A DNA stretch of 64,000 nt from Lachnospiraceae bacterium (GCA_022647575.1 JALCKY010000002.1:62001-126000), one strand, 5' to 3'; positions 7,061 to 15,748 are shown, counted from the first letter of the stretch. Notes: generated by a model from the letters alone, not told the origin. Translations and numbers: made by a program.

Positions 7061-8398
7061 ATGGGATTCGAAAAAGAAATGCTGGATTACGCGAACCGCA
7101 AGACTCCGCTCTGCATCGAAAATGATACGATTTCCGGAGACCTCTTTAAAGAATACGGCGTCAACCGCGGACTGCGCGACGTCAACGGAAAAGGCGTGCT
7201 GACAGGCCTGACCAACATCTCGGAAATCATTTCCTTCAAGGATATCAACGGCGAAAAACATGTGCCCTGCGAGGGCGAGCTCTGGTACCGCGGCTACAAC
7301 GTCCGCAGTCTGGTCCAGGAATACGGATGGCAGGGCTTCGGCTTTGAGAAATGTGCCTATCTGCTTCTGTTCGGCGAGCTTCCCGACGATCAGTCCTCCC
7401 AGGAATTCATCGACGTGCTGGCGCGCAGCCGGAACCTGCCGACCAACTTCACGCGCGACGTCATCATGAAGGCCCCGACAAAGGATATCATGAATTCCAT
7501 GACGCGGAGCATCCTGACGCTGGCTTCCTATGATAAAAATGCTTCCCATACGGATATCCCGAACGTCATCCGCCAGTCCCTCATGCTGATTGCGACTTTC
7601 CCGATGCTGGCCGTGTACGGCTACCATGCCTACAACCATTACATCAATGACGACAGCATGTACATCCACCGTCCGGATCCCCAGAAATCTACGGCGGAAA
7701 ATATCCTGATGATGCTTCGCCCCGACAAAAAATACACCCCGACCGAAGCGGCTGTCCTGGATACGGCCCTGATCCTCCATATGGAACACGGCGGCGGAAA
7801 CAATTCCACCTTCACGACGCGTGTCGTCACCTCCTCGGGATCGGATACCTACGCGACAATCGCTGCCGCGATGTCCTCCCTGAAAGGACCGAAGCACGGC
7901 GGTGCCAACATCAAGGTCATGGAAATGATGCAGGACATCCGCAGCAACGTTTCCGACTGGAACGATGAGGACGAGATCCGCAGCTATCTTTCCCGCATCC
8001 TGGACGGCGAAGTCTTTGATAAAAAAGGTCTCCTCTACGGAATGGGCCATGCCGTCTATTCCCTGTCCGACCCCAGGGAAAGAATCTTCAAGCAGTTCGT
8101 CACCCGGCTTGCCGAAGAAAAACACGAAGAAAAGAAACTGGCACTCTACAATGCCATCGAGAAACTGGCACCGGAAGTCATTGCCGAGAAGAGGCATATC
8201 TACAAGGGCGTCAGTCCGAATGTCGATTTCTACAGCGGGTTCGTTTACAGCATGCTGGATATTCCGCCGGAGCTCTACACCCCGATTTTTGCCATTGCCC
8301 GTATCACCGGATGGAGTGCCCACCGGCTCGAAGAACTGATTGGTGCCGGCAAAATCATCCGTCCCGCTTACATGAGCGTCATGAAAGAAATCGAATAA
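7061..8398 (+). CDS. Citrate/2-methylcitrate synthase
   Basis: 445 residues. The citrate synthase fold is clear: ELWYRGYNVRSLVQEYGW near the N-terminus, the catalytic-His motif EHGGGNNSTFTTRVV, the second GPKHGGANIKVM, GMGHAVYSLSDPR and the Asp-containing NVDFYSGFVY. It condenses acetyl-CoA with oxaloacetate, or propionyl-CoA in methylcitrate synthases; the sequence does not settle which. The start at 7061 has AAGGAGG seven bases upstream. No other TCA-cycle gene is nearby, so it may serve glutamate synthesis. Confidence 0.9.
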   Translation: MGFEKEMLDYANRKTPLCIENDTISGDLFKEYGVNRGLRDVNGKGVLTGLTNISEIISFKDINGEKHVPCEGELWYRGYNVRSLVQEYGWQGFGFEKCAYLLLFGELPDDQSSQEFIDVLARSRNLPTNFTRDVIMKAPTKDIMNSMTRSILTLASYDKNASHTDIPNVIRQSLMLIATFPMLAVYGYHAYNHYINDDSMYIHRPDPQKSTAENILMMLRPDKKYTPTEAAVLDTALILHMEHGGGNNSTFTTRVVTSSGSDTYATIAAAMSSLKGPKHGGANIKVMEMMQDIRSNVSDWNDEDEIRSYLSRILDGEVFDKKGLLYGMGHAVYSLSDPRERIFKQFVTRLAEEKHEEKKLALYNAIEKLAPEVIAEKRHIYKGVSPNVDFYSGFVYSMLDIPPELYTPIFAIARITGWSAHRLEELIGAGKIIRPAYMSVMKEIE

Positions 8399-8417
8399 CG
8401 CAGTCCCTCAAAAAATA

Positions 8418-8452
8418 ACAGCAGGCCAATCGCAAAAGCGCTGGCCTGCTGT
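8418..8452. terminator. Bidirectional terminator between citrate synthase and corA
   Basis: ACAGCAGGCCA (8418-8428) pairs with TGGCCTGCTGT (8442-8452), followed by TTTTTC on the plus strand and preceded by an A-run that serves the minus strand. It separates two convergent genes. Confidence 0.85.
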
Positions 8453-8481
8453 TTTTCATCTGTATCAATTCCAGCCGGGGA

Positions 8482-9411
8482 TCAGTCGATGAAATGCTTC
8501 TTCTTGAAAAAGAGAATTTCCAGGACAATGATGATGATCGAAACGAGGAAAATAATCAGATACCCATAGCGGAAATTCAGTTCCGGCATATAGGCGAAAT
8601 TCATTCCGTACCAGCCCACCAGAAGGGTAAGCGGCAGGAAAATTGCAGTGATGACGGTAAGGGTTGCCATGTTGCTGTTCTGCCTGTTCTGTATCTCCGC
8701 CTGCTGCAGCTCATGAAGCTGCAGGCCGTATTCGCGGATCGTCGCCGTCAGGTCGTAGAGCCTTGCGCATCTTTCTCCGAGGAGCTGGAAACGGCTGCAT
8801 TCTTCGTCTGAGAACATGCCGTTTTCATTTTCCCGCATGACCTCAAACATGTCTTCCAGCTGCTGGTAGTAAGTGGACATCCGCAGGGCATCCCGCCGGA
8901 CAGTCTGGAACGCTTTCATGTTGTCCGTGATTTTCCCCTTGCTGCTGAAGATCGACTCTTCCAGGGAAATGAGGCAGTCCTCCAGAGACGTCAGGTAATC
9001 GACGTCGTCATACATGGCATGCATGAGGAACTCAATGAAAAAGCTTCCGACCGTATCGGTCTTGATGACTTTCATCTGCCGGATGCTGCCGATGACTTCA
9101 TCCAGGTTCGTGTCTTTCGTCACGAAGACCAGACGGTGCGGCTGAAGCAAATAAGTCAGGGAAATGAACCGGGAAGTGACATTCGGCTTGATGGGAATTT
9201 TCAGAGTGCCGATGATGCAGTCCTCAAACATCTCTGCTTTGCAGAAACGGATCGGGCTGAGATTGTGCTGCAGGGTTTCAACATGGGGGACCTTGGAAAG
9301 ATCTCTGTTCCGGATTTCTTCATTTGTGAGAACATCGATGTAGGCACCGGACTTCAGCGGAAGATCCGCATCCGTCAGCGGCTCCAGCTCTCCGCTGATC
9401 CTGTATTTCAA
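8482..9411 (-). CDS. corA: CorA-family divalent metal ion transporter
   Basis: 309 residues. A large cytoplasmic N-domain with long helices is followed by two C-terminal membrane segments with the pore signature YGMNF and MPEL between them. The family forms pentameric Mg2+ (or Co2+/Ni2+) channels. The start is placed at TTG 9411, which has GGGAGG eight bases upstream and gives the usual length. The reading frame extends further upstream only through the broken tRNA-Gly locus, which has no credible ribosome site. Confidence 0.9.
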   Translation of the reverse strand: MKYRISGELEPLTDADLPLKSGAYIDVLTNEEIRNRDLSKVPHVETLQHNLSPIRFCKAEMFEDCIIGTLKIPIKPNVTSRFISLTYLLQPHRLVFVTKDTNLDEVIGSIRQMKVIKTDTVGSFFIEFLMHAMYDDVDYLTSLEDCLISLEESIFSSKGKITDNMKAFQTVRRDALRMSTYYQQLEDMFEVMRENENGMFSDEECSRFQLLGERCARLYDLTATIREYGLQLHELQQAEIQNRQNSNMATLTVITAIFLPLTLLVGWYGMNFAYMPELNFRYGYLIIFLVSIIIIVLEILFFKKKHFID

Positions 9412-9484
9412 GGCTGTTCCTCCCTTTTCAATAAGAAAAGCCCCGGACCGCCTTCGAAACCAGGCAATTCGGGACCCTCCCTCC

Positions 9485-9520
9485 AGCGCGAGACGGGAAT
9501 CGGACCCGCGCCACTCGCGC
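9485..9520 (-). pseudogene. tRNA-Gly remnant lacking its middle
   Basis: The minus strand holds the first ten bases of a tRNA-Gly (GCGCGAGTGG) joined directly to its T-arm and 3' acceptor half (through CTCGCGC). The acceptor ends still pair perfectly, but the D-arm and anticodon arm are absent. Compared with the copy at 10028-10085, 36 bases are missing. Its promoter is also damaged: TTGACA (9553-9558) and TATATT (9537-9542) are only ten bases apart after a 7-bp deletion. Confidence 0.85.
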
Positions 9521-9598
9521 AAATCGTAACATTGATAATATACACTAAAACTTGTCAACACCATAAAACCTCTCTGTTTTTCCCAAAAATTTACTCTT
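9511..9598. repeat. Direct repeat, copy 1 (88 bp)
   Basis: Identical to 10076-10170 apart from a 7-bp gap (CCGGGCC missing after 9552). It covers the last bases of eutP, the tRNA promoter region and the first ten tRNA bases, so a piece of the eutP-tRNA junction has been copied next to corA. Confidence 0.92.
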
Positions 9599-9717
9599 GA
9601 ATTGTAATTGTAATCTCCATGTCCCCAAAGCCAGGTATGGCGCTGACCACCCGCCTGGACATTCGCCTGACAAATGGATTAACACTCTTGTGATGCCGGC
9701 AGTAAGGAATGCCGAAT

Positions 9718-10013
9718 ATGGCAAAATATCTCAGTCTATCAGAAAGAATAAGAATCGAGAAACTATTGGAATCCACCCGTTCCTTCAAGGCGAAACTGGA
9801 CCGGGGCAATACCTGATCACCCCGACATACCATCAGGCAGCAGACCCGGTCACGCTCTGCGCCAACCGTTTTTCCTGCGACATCCGATGCCTGTCCACCG
9901 ACAGGCACGCCTTCTGCAGGTTCTGTGGAAGGTGCCATCTGCACTGCCGTGATTATTTCAAGCTCGAATGCAGTCTCCTGAATCATCCGCCTTATGTCTG
10001 CAACGGCTGCAGC
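9718..10013 (+). pseudogene. Degraded IS30-family transposase N-terminal fragment
   Basis: From ATG 9718 the frame reads MAKYLSLSERIRIEKLLEST and stops at 9814. In a second frame, to about 10013, it continues with CANRFSC, CRFCGRCHLHC and HPPYVCNGC. This order, an opening helix-turn-helix followed by a Cys-rich zinc-like block, is recognisable from clostridial IS30-type transposases. Part of the helix-turn-helix, the whole DDE catalytic domain and both ends are absent. It is a dead fragment inside the disrupted tRNA-Gly locus. I recognise the family from motifs only. Confidence 0.7.
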
Positions 10014-10027
10014 GGACCCGCTCAGGC

Positions 10028-10085
10028 ATCGGACCCGCGACCCCCACCTTGGCAAGGTGGTGCTCCACCGCTGAGCCACTCGCGC
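10028..10085 (-). pseudogene. tRNA-Gly(GCC), 3' acceptor strand lost
   Basis: Fifty-eight bases of a good tRNA-Gly: acceptor GCGCGAG, D-arm GCTC/GAGC, anticodon arm CCACC-TTGCCAA-GGTGG (anticodon GCC) and most of the T-arm. After GGTCCGAT the sequence departs from tRNA, so CTCGCGC, needed to close the acceptor, is missing; it is found instead in the remnant at 9485-9520. It has an intact promoter. It should not give a functional tRNA unless the assembly is wrong here. Confidence 0.85.
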
Positions 10086-10170
10086 AAATCGTAACATTGA
10101 TAATATACACTAAAACTCCGGGCCTGTCAACACCATAAAACCTCTCTGTTTTTCCCAAAAATTTACTCTT
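10076..10170. repeat. Direct repeat, copy 2 (95 bp)
   Basis: Partner of 9511-9598, with seven extra bases (CCGGGCC) that give the tRNA promoter its normal spacing. This is likely the original copy, because it continues into eutP and into the longer tRNA piece. Confidence 0.92.
10102..10130 (-). promoter_or_regulatory. Promoter of the tRNA-Gly fragment
   Basis: TTGACA (10125-10130), 17 bases, TATATT (10102-10107), about 17 bases before the tRNA 5' end. It is nearly perfect consensus, as expected for a tRNA gene. Confidence 0.8.
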
Positions 10171-10603
10171 CTTCGCCCAGAAAATCAGTCAGATTCCTGA
10201 TGCCTTCCCCTGTCATGGCACTGACGCGGAAAACCTTTTCCGCACCTGCAAAACGCATCAGATCCTCGATGTCGTTAATCTTCCACTCTTCCGGATGCAT
10301 GTCTATCTTGGTAATGACGCCGATCATCGGTTTGTTGAACATGGAATTGATCCGCGGTGAAAAAGTCCATTCCGTATCGTCTCCGCTCTGCACCATCACG
10401 ACGAGGTCTGCCTCCACCGCCGTCACCACCAGCGCCTTGTAATACTGCTTGTGTTCCATGTATTCGCCCGGCGTATCGATGGCGCTCCCGCCGACGACTT
10501 CGACTGACTGCGTTTTTTTATACTCCAGCTCCTCTTTGAAAATGCGCTGGCACAGCGTCGTCTTCCCGCAGCCCGATTTTCCGATCAGCACGATCTTTTT
10601 CAT
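10163..10603 (-). CDS. eutP: Ethanolamine utilisation GTPase-like protein EutP
   Basis: 146 residues with a P-loop near the N-terminus ([15 protein letters not shown]) and GTPase-like elements DTPGEYMEH and TKIDMHPEE. EutP/PduV proteins are small P-loop NTPases of microcompartment operons; acetate kinase activity has been reported for EutP in Salmonella. It is the last gene of the eut cluster. Its ATG overlaps the eutS stop (ATGA). Its final codons are partly copied at 9591-9598. Confidence 0.9.
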   Translation of the reverse strand: MKKIVLIGKSGCGKTTLCQRIFKEELEYKKTQSVEVVGGSAIDTPGEYMEHKQYYKALVVTAVEADLVVMVQSGDDTEWTFSPRINSMFNKPMIGVITKIDMHPEEWKINDIEDLMRFAGAEKVFRVSAMTGEGIRNLTDFLGEEE

Positions 10604-10956
10604 GATTTCGTGATTTCCGTCGGCGTGAAATGAAGCACGTTGGAGAGGACGTCGATTACGCCTTTCAGCGACGCTTCCACCGAGGCGACTTCTCCGCAGA
10701 TGACCAGCGAACCCGAAAAGCGGTCCACGAAGACAATATCCACCTCGCCGGCCTTTGATGCGACATCCGCACCGATGATGGCCGCTTCGCTCGGCGTGAT
10801 CGTCATGATCCCGAGCGCTCCTCTTTTTTTGGAAATGACTCCCAGCTTCTTATACAGTTCTTCAACCGGGTTGGCGATCAGATGCGCCATGGTAATCTGC
10901 TTGCCCGGCACATACTCCTGTATAATTCTCTGTTTGTCTTTATTCTCTTCGGCCAT
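10600..10956 (-). CDS. eutS: Microcompartment shell protein EutS/PduU type
   Basis: 118 residues, a circularly permuted single BMC domain. The N-terminal segment ([21 protein letters not shown]) is typical of EutS/PduU hexamers, where it forms a small barrel over the pore; conserved [17 protein letters not shown] and [13 protein letters not shown] follow. It would be a minor shell tile. AAAGGA lies before the ATG, and its stop overlaps the eutP start. Confidence 0.9.
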   Translation of the reverse strand: MAEENKDKQRIIQEYVPGKQITMAHLIANPVEELYKKLGVISKKRGALGIMTITPSEAAIIGADVASKAGEVDIVFVDRFSGSLVICGEVASVEASLKGVIDVLSNVLHFTPTEITKS

Positions 10957-10994
10957 ATCCTGTCCTTTTCCTGCAGTCAGAATGGTTCTGTTCC

Positions 10995-11543
10995 TTACAT
11001 CAGCGACTCAAAAATCTCTTTTCTGGGATTCGGGATCACGACGCTCTGTACGACAAAGCCTCTCTTTTCCGCTTCCTTGACTCCGGCATCCACGGATGCC
11101 CTCACGGCGGCTACTTCCCCCGTCAGATTGACGTAGGACTTGCCTCCGATGCCGAGTCCCAGGCGGACATCCATCAGCGTGACTTCCGCAGCCTTGGCCG
11201 CCGCATCTGCTGCATAGACCGCCGCCGTGATGCTGAAGAATTCCATAACGCCCACGGCATTGAAGCCGTCAACGGCTGTCGCGGTGTTGATGGCCGCGAT
11301 GACCTGCGGATCCACCCTCGGAATCACGACCGTATCCACAACCGTATCCTTCGCGATGCGCACGCCGGCTTCCAGAGAAGATTTTACCGCTGCCACGTCT
11401 CCGCAGAACAGGACGATATATTTGCCCGGGCAGATCGGCTTCGCAAAAAGGAGCCTCACCTCTGCTGCCTTGAGCAGCGCATCGGCCGCTTCCACGCCTT
11501 TTGCGATACTGGTTGTTTCCAGGAATCCAATCGTTTCAACCAT
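10995..11543 (-). CDS. pduT: Tandem-BMC shell protein PduT type, probable [4Fe-4S] pore
   Basis: 182 residues with two BMC domains in tandem (about 1-90 and 95-182), forming a trimeric pseudohexamer. Cys38 in [12 protein letters not shown] sits where PduT holds the ligand of a [4Fe-4S] cluster at the trimer axis. In propanediol compartments PduT is thought to move electrons or a cluster through the shell and to work with PduS. Here it sits three bases after pduS, supporting such a pairing in a eut cluster. Confidence 0.88.
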   Translation of the reverse strand: MVETIGFLETTSIAKGVEAADALLKAAEVRLLFAKPICPGKYIVLFCGDVAAVKSSLEAGVRIAKDTVVDTVVIPRVDPQVIAAINTATAVDGFNAVGVMEFFSITAAVYAADAAAKAAEVTLMDVRLGLGIGGKSYVNLTGEVAAVRASVDAGVKEAEKRGFVVQSVVIPNPRKEIFESLM

Positions 11544-11546
11544 TTT

Positions 11547-12899
11547 TTATGCCTCCTCCGTAATCCGGATGCTTTCTTCTCCGACCGTCACCGTACCGTC
11601 CATTCCCGCATGCAGGTTGGAACCCAGCTTTCCTTCCGGACAGACGGCGATCAGATCGCCGCATTTTACCCGGTCGCCGCTGCGGACAATCGGCTGCGAA
11701 GGAGCGCCGGCTCCCTGATGAAGGGAAAGCTCCGTGCTCTTCGGTTCGTAGCTGACAAGAGCGTCCGTCCCGCAGGCATTCATCATGTCCATCACGCCCG
11801 CCCTCTGGGCAGCCCGCTGCGTCGGAATCTTTCTTCCTTCTCTTTCCGGACTGATGCCTTCCGGTTCGGTGCCTTTCGGATAGCGGATGCCGGCCTTGGC
11901 CAGTTCCCTTTTGAACATGGCGTTGACGCGGCGCGGCTGCAGTCCCATCGGGCAGGCAATCATTTCGCAGATTCCGCATTCGCAGCACAGGGCTGCCCTC
12001 TGAATATCGGGATCCTGCAGAAGATCCTCCGTTTCCATGCACAGTCCGAGTTTCCGCATGATCTTATGGGGTTCCAGCGGATGTCCCAGAAGATGGCGCG
12101 GGCACAGTTCCGTACAGAAACTGCACTGGATGCAGGCAGATCTGGCCCTGTTCTTCATGTGCTCGATGCTGACTTTTTCGGAATAGGCAATCGGTCCGTC
12201 GCCGGGAAGCAGAAGGATCCCGGATGTGGTCTTGGTCACGCAGGCCTTTTCCGCCTGCTCGGCCGTCAGGCGTCTTCCCATCATCGGACCGCCGTTGATG
12301 ACGATGGTATCCTGTTCGGATGCTCCGCCTGCCTGTGCGATGCAGTCGGCAAAAGAAGTTCCTATCGGAACGCACATGACCGTGGGCTTCCGTACCAGCC
12401 CCGAGACGGTCAGGAACTTATGCGTAAAGGGTTTTCCGTCCAGCGCATCGGCAATGCATTTCATGGTGGCGGCATTGTCGACGATGCATCCGACATCCAG
12501 AGGAATACCCGCCGGCGGCACGACTTTTCCCGTCACTTCCGCGACGATGACCTGTTCATCTCCCGCCGGATAAAAACTCTGCATTTTCTTCAGACGGATC
12601 TCCGGATCGGCTGCGGCAATCGCTGCCTCCAGGGATGCGGCTTCCTGCTCGTAGGATTTCTTCAGCACGATCGTGCAGGGAATCCCCCCGAGCGCCTTCC
12701 GGACTTCCGAAGCTGCCCTGACGATATCCTCTGCATGGTGAATCATCAGGTAGCGGTCCGTGCGCAGCATCGGCTCGCACTCCGCTCCGTTGATGATCAG
12801 CTGCCCTGCCTTTCCTGCCAGCTTGACATGCGTCGGGAAGCCGGCGCCTCCGCAGCCGATGATTCCTGCCTTAAAAACCATATCCGTCAATGTACTCAT
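11547..12899 (-). CDS. pduS: PduS/RnfC-like cobalamin reductase flavoprotein
   Basis: 450 residues. The N-terminus has the RnfC-type NADH/FMN-binding glycine motif (GIIGCGGAGFPTHVK) and NGAECEPML. Two [4Fe-4S] motifs follow in the middle: CIQCSFCTELCP and CCECGICEMIACPMG. The C-terminus carries a small beta-rich, biotinyl-like domain (VRSGDRVKCGDLIAVCPEG). PduS reduces cob(III)alamin before adenosylation and may carry electrons across the shell with PduT. In this cluster it would feed EutT and reactivate EutBC. Clostridial eut operons often carry such a gene; classical enterobacterial ones do not. Confidence 0.88.
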   Translation of the reverse strand: MSTLTDMVFKAGIIGCGGAGFPTHVKLAGKAGQLIINGAECEPMLRTDRYLMIHHAEDIVRAASEVRKALGGIPCTIVLKKSYEQEAASLEAAIAAADPEIRLKKMQSFYPAGDEQVIVAEVTGKVVPPAGIPLDVGCIVDNAATMKCIADALDGKPFTHKFLTVSGLVRKPTVMCVPIGTSFADCIAQAGGASEQDTIVINGGPMMGRRLTAEQAEKACVTKTTSGILLLPGDGPIAYSEKVSIEHMKNRARSACIQCSFCTELCPRHLLGHPLEPHKIMRKLGLCMETEDLLQDPDIQRAALCCECGICEMIACPMGLQPRRVNAMFKRELAKAGIRYPKGTEPEGISPEREGRKIPTQRAAQRAGVMDMMNACGTDALVSYEPKSTELSLHQGAGAPSQPIVRSGDRVKCGDLIAVCPEGKLGSNLHAGMDGTVTVGEESIRITEEA

Positions 12900-12957
12900 A
12901 CGTTCGCCGTCCCTTTATCCGTTTTACGAAATGATCCGCTCCGCCTTCAGCCGGCAG

Positions 12958-13269
12958 CTATTCTTTCCTGCCCGCCTTTGCGGCCTCGCTCTTTTCCGCC
13001 TTTTCACGGTCGACTTCCACGGTATCGATGATACCGACGATCGCGCTGTCCACCGCCCGGTCATCCGCACCGACTGCGCGTCGGGCCGTACTCCCGGTGA
13101 CCACGAGGACCTGCTCTCCGATTCCTGCGCCGATCTGATCCGACGCTACGAAGACGGCGCCGTGCTTTTCATTTGTTTCCGTTTCCTGGACGATCATCAG
13201 CTTGAGTCCCTCAAGGGAATCTTCCTTTTTCGTCGCCCAGATATGACCGATGACTTTGCATATCAGCAT
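12958..13269 (-). CDS. eutN: Microcompartment vertex protein EutN/CcmL
   Basis: 103 residues, starting MLICKVIGHIWATKK, with VQETE, AVFVASDQIGAGIGEQVLVVTGS and the terminal VDSAIVGIIDTVEV, the standard EutN/CcmL pentamer fold that caps the vertices of the shell. The charged tail (DREKAEKSEAAKAGRKE) is extra. GGGAGG lies seven bases before the ATG. Confidence 0.92.
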   Translation of the reverse strand: MLICKVIGHIWATKKEDSLEGLKLMIVQETETNEKHGAVFVASDQIGAGIGEQVLVVTGSTARRAVGADDRAVDSAIVGIIDTVEVDREKAEKSEAAKAGRKE

Positions 13270-13284
13270 GTTAGCTGCCTCCCT

Positions 13285-13929
13285 TTACAGGAACTGTACC
13301 TTTCTGCCGGCATGCAGGAAAATGTCCTTGGCCGTCGGCGTCAGAATCGTTCCTTTCTCGAACACCAGACACTCGTCGTCTTTTGTCGAAACGATCGAGC
13401 GTGCCTTTGCCTCATTGATGAGGCCGCAGGTAAACTGATCCGCTGCCAGAACTGCGTCCTGCGCGGCTGCCGGTGCGGCAACCTGACCGCTCATCAGGAT
13501 GACCCCGTAATTCTGCAGGGAATGGACATAGCCTTCCAGCAGATGGTAGAATCCCATTTTTGCCGTGTTCTTGAAACGGCGGTGCTCAATGGCACTGTCC
13601 ATCAAATAAACGGGAATGCCCCTGAGCAGTGCGTTCACGACGGCGCAGGAAGCCGGATGGGCGCTGCGTCCCAGTGCCATTTCCACCAGCTCATCCGTTT
13701 TCAGTTCCGTAATATAGACGGCTTTATAATTCACCGAATCCTCGGGGCCGCCGTACTGGGAAATGCCGACAGGAGCATAAAGTCCGCTGAGCCTGTCCGG
13801 CAGACGGTCGATGTCTCCGATGACAAGAATGCTCGGAAGACCGGGAATGCCTGCCGCGCCCGCTTTCTGCTTCCCCATTTCCCTCATGACCTCGCGGGTG
13901 ATCAATTCAACGATCTCGTCTCTGTTCAT
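13285..13929 (-). CDS. Ethanolamine-utilisation protein of unknown function, with targeting-like N-helix
   Basis: 214 residues, resembling an uncharacterised protein found in Gram-positive eut clusters. The start at 13929 is chosen because the protein then opens with the amphipathic helix MNRDEIVELITREVMREMG, which looks like a microcompartment encapsulation peptide. After a short linker comes a Rossmann-like domain (ILVIGDIDRLPDRL, SCAVVNALLRGIPVYLMD, GVILMSGQVAAP). I know no assigned enzymatic role. It lies between pduL and eutN, with about 15-20 bases on either side. Confidence 0.75.
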   Translation of the reverse strand: MNRDEIVELITREVMREMGKQKAGAAGIPGLPSILVIGDIDRLPDRLSGLYAPVGISQYGGPEDSVNYKAVYITELKTDELVEMALGRSAHPASCAVVNALLRGIPVYLMDSAIEHRRFKNTAKMGFYHLLEGYVHSLQNYGVILMSGQVAAPAAAQDAVLAADQFTCGLINEAKARSIVSTKDDECLVFEKGTILTPTAKDIFLHAGRKVQFL

Positions 13930-13948
13930 TGTTTCTGCCCTTCTTTCT

Positions 13949-14617
13949 CTATGGGATAATCTCGATCGTGCTGTCCGAATCATAGGCACAGGCATTGGCT
14001 TCATCGAAGTCGATGTGCATAGCCGGCCGGAATTTGTCACTGACACGGATCGATACATCCTCAAGGCATACCGGACGCTTGGAATGAATCCTCACCTTCA
14101 CGTTCTGCCCGTTTACAAGTCCTTTTGCCGAAGCGGTTTTCGGATCCAGATGGATATGCGCTTTCGCCGCAATGACGCAGCCTTTCTCTTTCAGCACGCC
14201 GCAGGGACCGATCAGAATGACATCTCCGGCACCGCTGTGGTCGCCGGAAAGATTGACCGGTGCATTGATTCCGAGCGTCCTGCAGTCCGTGAGGGAAAGC
14301 TCCACCTGCACGGCATCGCGGAGCGGCCCGAGGACAGAAACCTTGTCCATCGTTCCCTTCATCGTAACCAGTTTCACCTTTTCTTCCGACAGGAACTGTC
14401 CCGGCTGTGAAAGCTCCCTCTTGAAAGTAAGAGAGGCTCCCGGTCCGAAAAGGACCTCCAGGGCTTCCTGCGTCAGATGCACGTGTCTTGCCGAAACCTC
14501 AAGAATGACATCCGCATTTCCGCCGGATGCGGAATTCCTTCCCGGCGCCGGATTTCCTCCTGATGCATATTTCTGCAGCACGGAGCTGACAATTTCCTTG
14601 ATTTCCGCTTCGTTCAT
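13949..14617 (-). CDS. pduL: Phosphate acyltransferase PduL (EutD role)
   Basis: 222 residues. PduL-type phosphotransacylase converts acetyl-CoA and phosphate to acetyl-phosphate, recycling CoA in the compartment. An N-terminal amphipathic helix (MNEAEIKEIVSSVLQKYASG) followed by a Gly/Pro linker looks like an encapsulation peptide. Two zinc-binding halves follow, with VSARHVHLTQEAL, CVIAAKAHIHLDPKTA and the C-terminal AMHIDFDEANAC. The start ATG at 14617 is seven bases from the GGAGG that ends eutT; an ATG at 14623 overlaps the eutT stop but lies too close to that site. Confidence 0.9.
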   Translation of the reverse strand: MNEAEIKEIVSSVLQKYASGGNPAPGRNSASGGNADVILEVSARHVHLTQEALEVLFGPGASLTFKRELSQPGQFLSEEKVKLVTMKGTMDKVSVLGPLRDAVQVELSLTDCRTLGINAPVNLSGDHSGAGDVILIGPCGVLKEKGCVIAAKAHIHLDPKTASAKGLVNGQNVKVRIHSKRPVCLEDVSIRVSDKFRPAMHIDFDEANACAYDSDSTIEIIP

Positions 14618-14619
14618 TT

Positions 14620-15363
14620 TCATTCCTCCAGACCGGCCGTCAGCTTCAGTACCAGAATATAGAATCCGCTCGACAGCCTGTTGAGCGCCTGAATGATATC
14701 CGGACGTTCCGTGTTTCCGTTCCTGCTGAAAGCTTTCATGGCATACAGCTCGCATTCCCTGGCCTGCGTACGGAGACAGTTGAGCCTTGCGCCCACTTCT
14801 CCCATGGAGGCTCCGGGCACGACATGCGATACCCCGAAGCTTTCCCTCACGTGATGCGTGGCATAGCGCAGCTGCGCCGCCCCCATTCCGAAGAGGGCAA
14901 GTTCACCGAGCGGCTCTTCCTTCACTTCCGCTGCCAGGATTTTCCGGACATACACCAGCGTCTCTTCCAGTTCCCCGTACAGTTTCTCATATCCTTTTTC
15001 CCGCGCGAGGATCTGCACGCAGATGATTTCCGCTTCCAGGCAGTCCAGTTTTCCGCGGAAGGCGATTCTCGGATCATTCTTGCTGACCAGCAGATTGCCC
15101 CGCAGATGTGTCATGTCCTCCGGCTTTTCCGCCATGCCTTTCCCGGTAGCGGCATCAATATAGGTATTTCCGCCTCTGTCCCGGATCGGAACGACCGTCA
15201 TCTCTCCGCACGTGCCATTTGCATCCCGGACCAGGGCAATGCCGTGATCCGACAGATACTCCGCGGCCAGCGGAACGATAAACGTATCGCTGCTGACATG
15301 GTATTCTTTACAGTCTGAAGGCAGATGCAGCCCCCGCAGATAATTCTCTGTAAGAATGTTCAA
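14620..15363 (-). CDS. eutT: EutT-type cobalamin adenosyltransferase
   Basis: 247 residues. EutT transfers the adenosyl group of ATP to cob(I)alamin to make the cofactor of EutBC. Features include LRGNLLVSKNDPRIAFRGKLD, a helical core, and the C-terminal LRYATHHVRESF and GEVGARLNCLRTQAREC. The HX11CCXXC metal motif of the Salmonella enzyme is not evident, so this is probably the metal-independent variant. The start is TTG 15363, seven bases after GGAGGT. Confidence 0.85.
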   Translation of the reverse strand: MNILTENYLRGLHLPSDCKEYHVSSDTFIVPLAAEYLSDHGIALVRDANGTCGEMTVVPIRDRGGNTYIDAATGKGMAEKPEDMTHLRGNLLVSKNDPRIAFRGKLDCLEAEIICVQILAREKGYEKLYGELEETLVYVRKILAAEVKEEPLGELALFGMGAAQLRYATHHVRESFGVSHVVPGASMGEVGARLNCLRTQARECELYAMKAFSRNGNTERPDIIQALNRLSSGFYILVLKLTAGLEE

Positions 15364-15404
15364 GAGGACACCTCCTCACCCGTCTTTTTTCATGCTTGCT
15401 TTTA

Positions 15405-15722
15405 TCAGTCTTTTTTCATGCTTGCTTTTGCTTCGCCGGCCTTCAGTACCGGAAGGATGTATTCCACAGACGGATCCGGACGCGGGATGACATGGACGCT
15501 GACCAGTTCGCCGATCTTTGCGGCTGCCGCTGCTCCTGCATCCGTTGCTGCCTTCACGGCTCCCGTATCGCCCCGGACCATGACGGAAACGAGTCCGCCG
15601 CCGACGTGCACCTTGCCGATGAGCTCTACATTTGCTGCCTTGACCATGGCATCTGCTGCTTCAATCGAAGCGACAACGCCCTTTGTTTCAATCATTCCCA
15701 GTGCTCTGATTGAGTTTTCCAT
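15405..15722 (-). CDS. eutM: Microcompartment shell hexamer EutM, copy 1
   Basis: 105 residues, a single BMC domain opening [20 protein letters not shown], with the pore region [16 protein letters not shown]. It is the main flat shell tile. Its first 93 residues are identical to copy 2 (15749-16045); only the tail differs ([12 protein letters not shown]). The tail's coding bases are partly repeated after the stop, at about 15381-15404. First of three consecutive eutM genes counted from the eutT side. Confidence 0.93.
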   Translation of the reverse strand: MENSIRALGMIETKGVVASIEAADAMVKAANVELIGKVHVGGGLVSVMVRGDTGAVKAATDAGAAAAAKIGELVSVHVIPRPDPSVEYILPVLKAGEAKASMKKD

Positions 15723-15748
15723 TTTTTGATCCTTCTTTCCTATCAGGC

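Noticed and set aside
7019-8323. Long minus-strand frame (434 residues) opposite citrate synthase
   Set aside because: A shadow of a GC-rich coding frame; the plus-strand gene has clear family motifs and a ribosome site. The same applies to long antisense frames opposite aroF, sdaAA, the GH3 gene, topA, comM and prmA.
10028-10085. Functional tRNA-Gly gene
   Set aside because: Anticodon and D-arms are good, but the 3' acceptor strand and discriminator are replaced, so no closed acceptor stem can form.
9591-10097. Open frames of about 165 residues on both strands between corA and eutP
   Set aside because: They run through tRNA pieces and a decayed IS30 gene and lack ribosome sites; only the short transposase-like stretches are meaningful.
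14620-15363. Metal-dependent EutT of the Salmonella type
   Set aside because: The HX11CCXXC motif is not visible, although the rest of the protein fits EutT.
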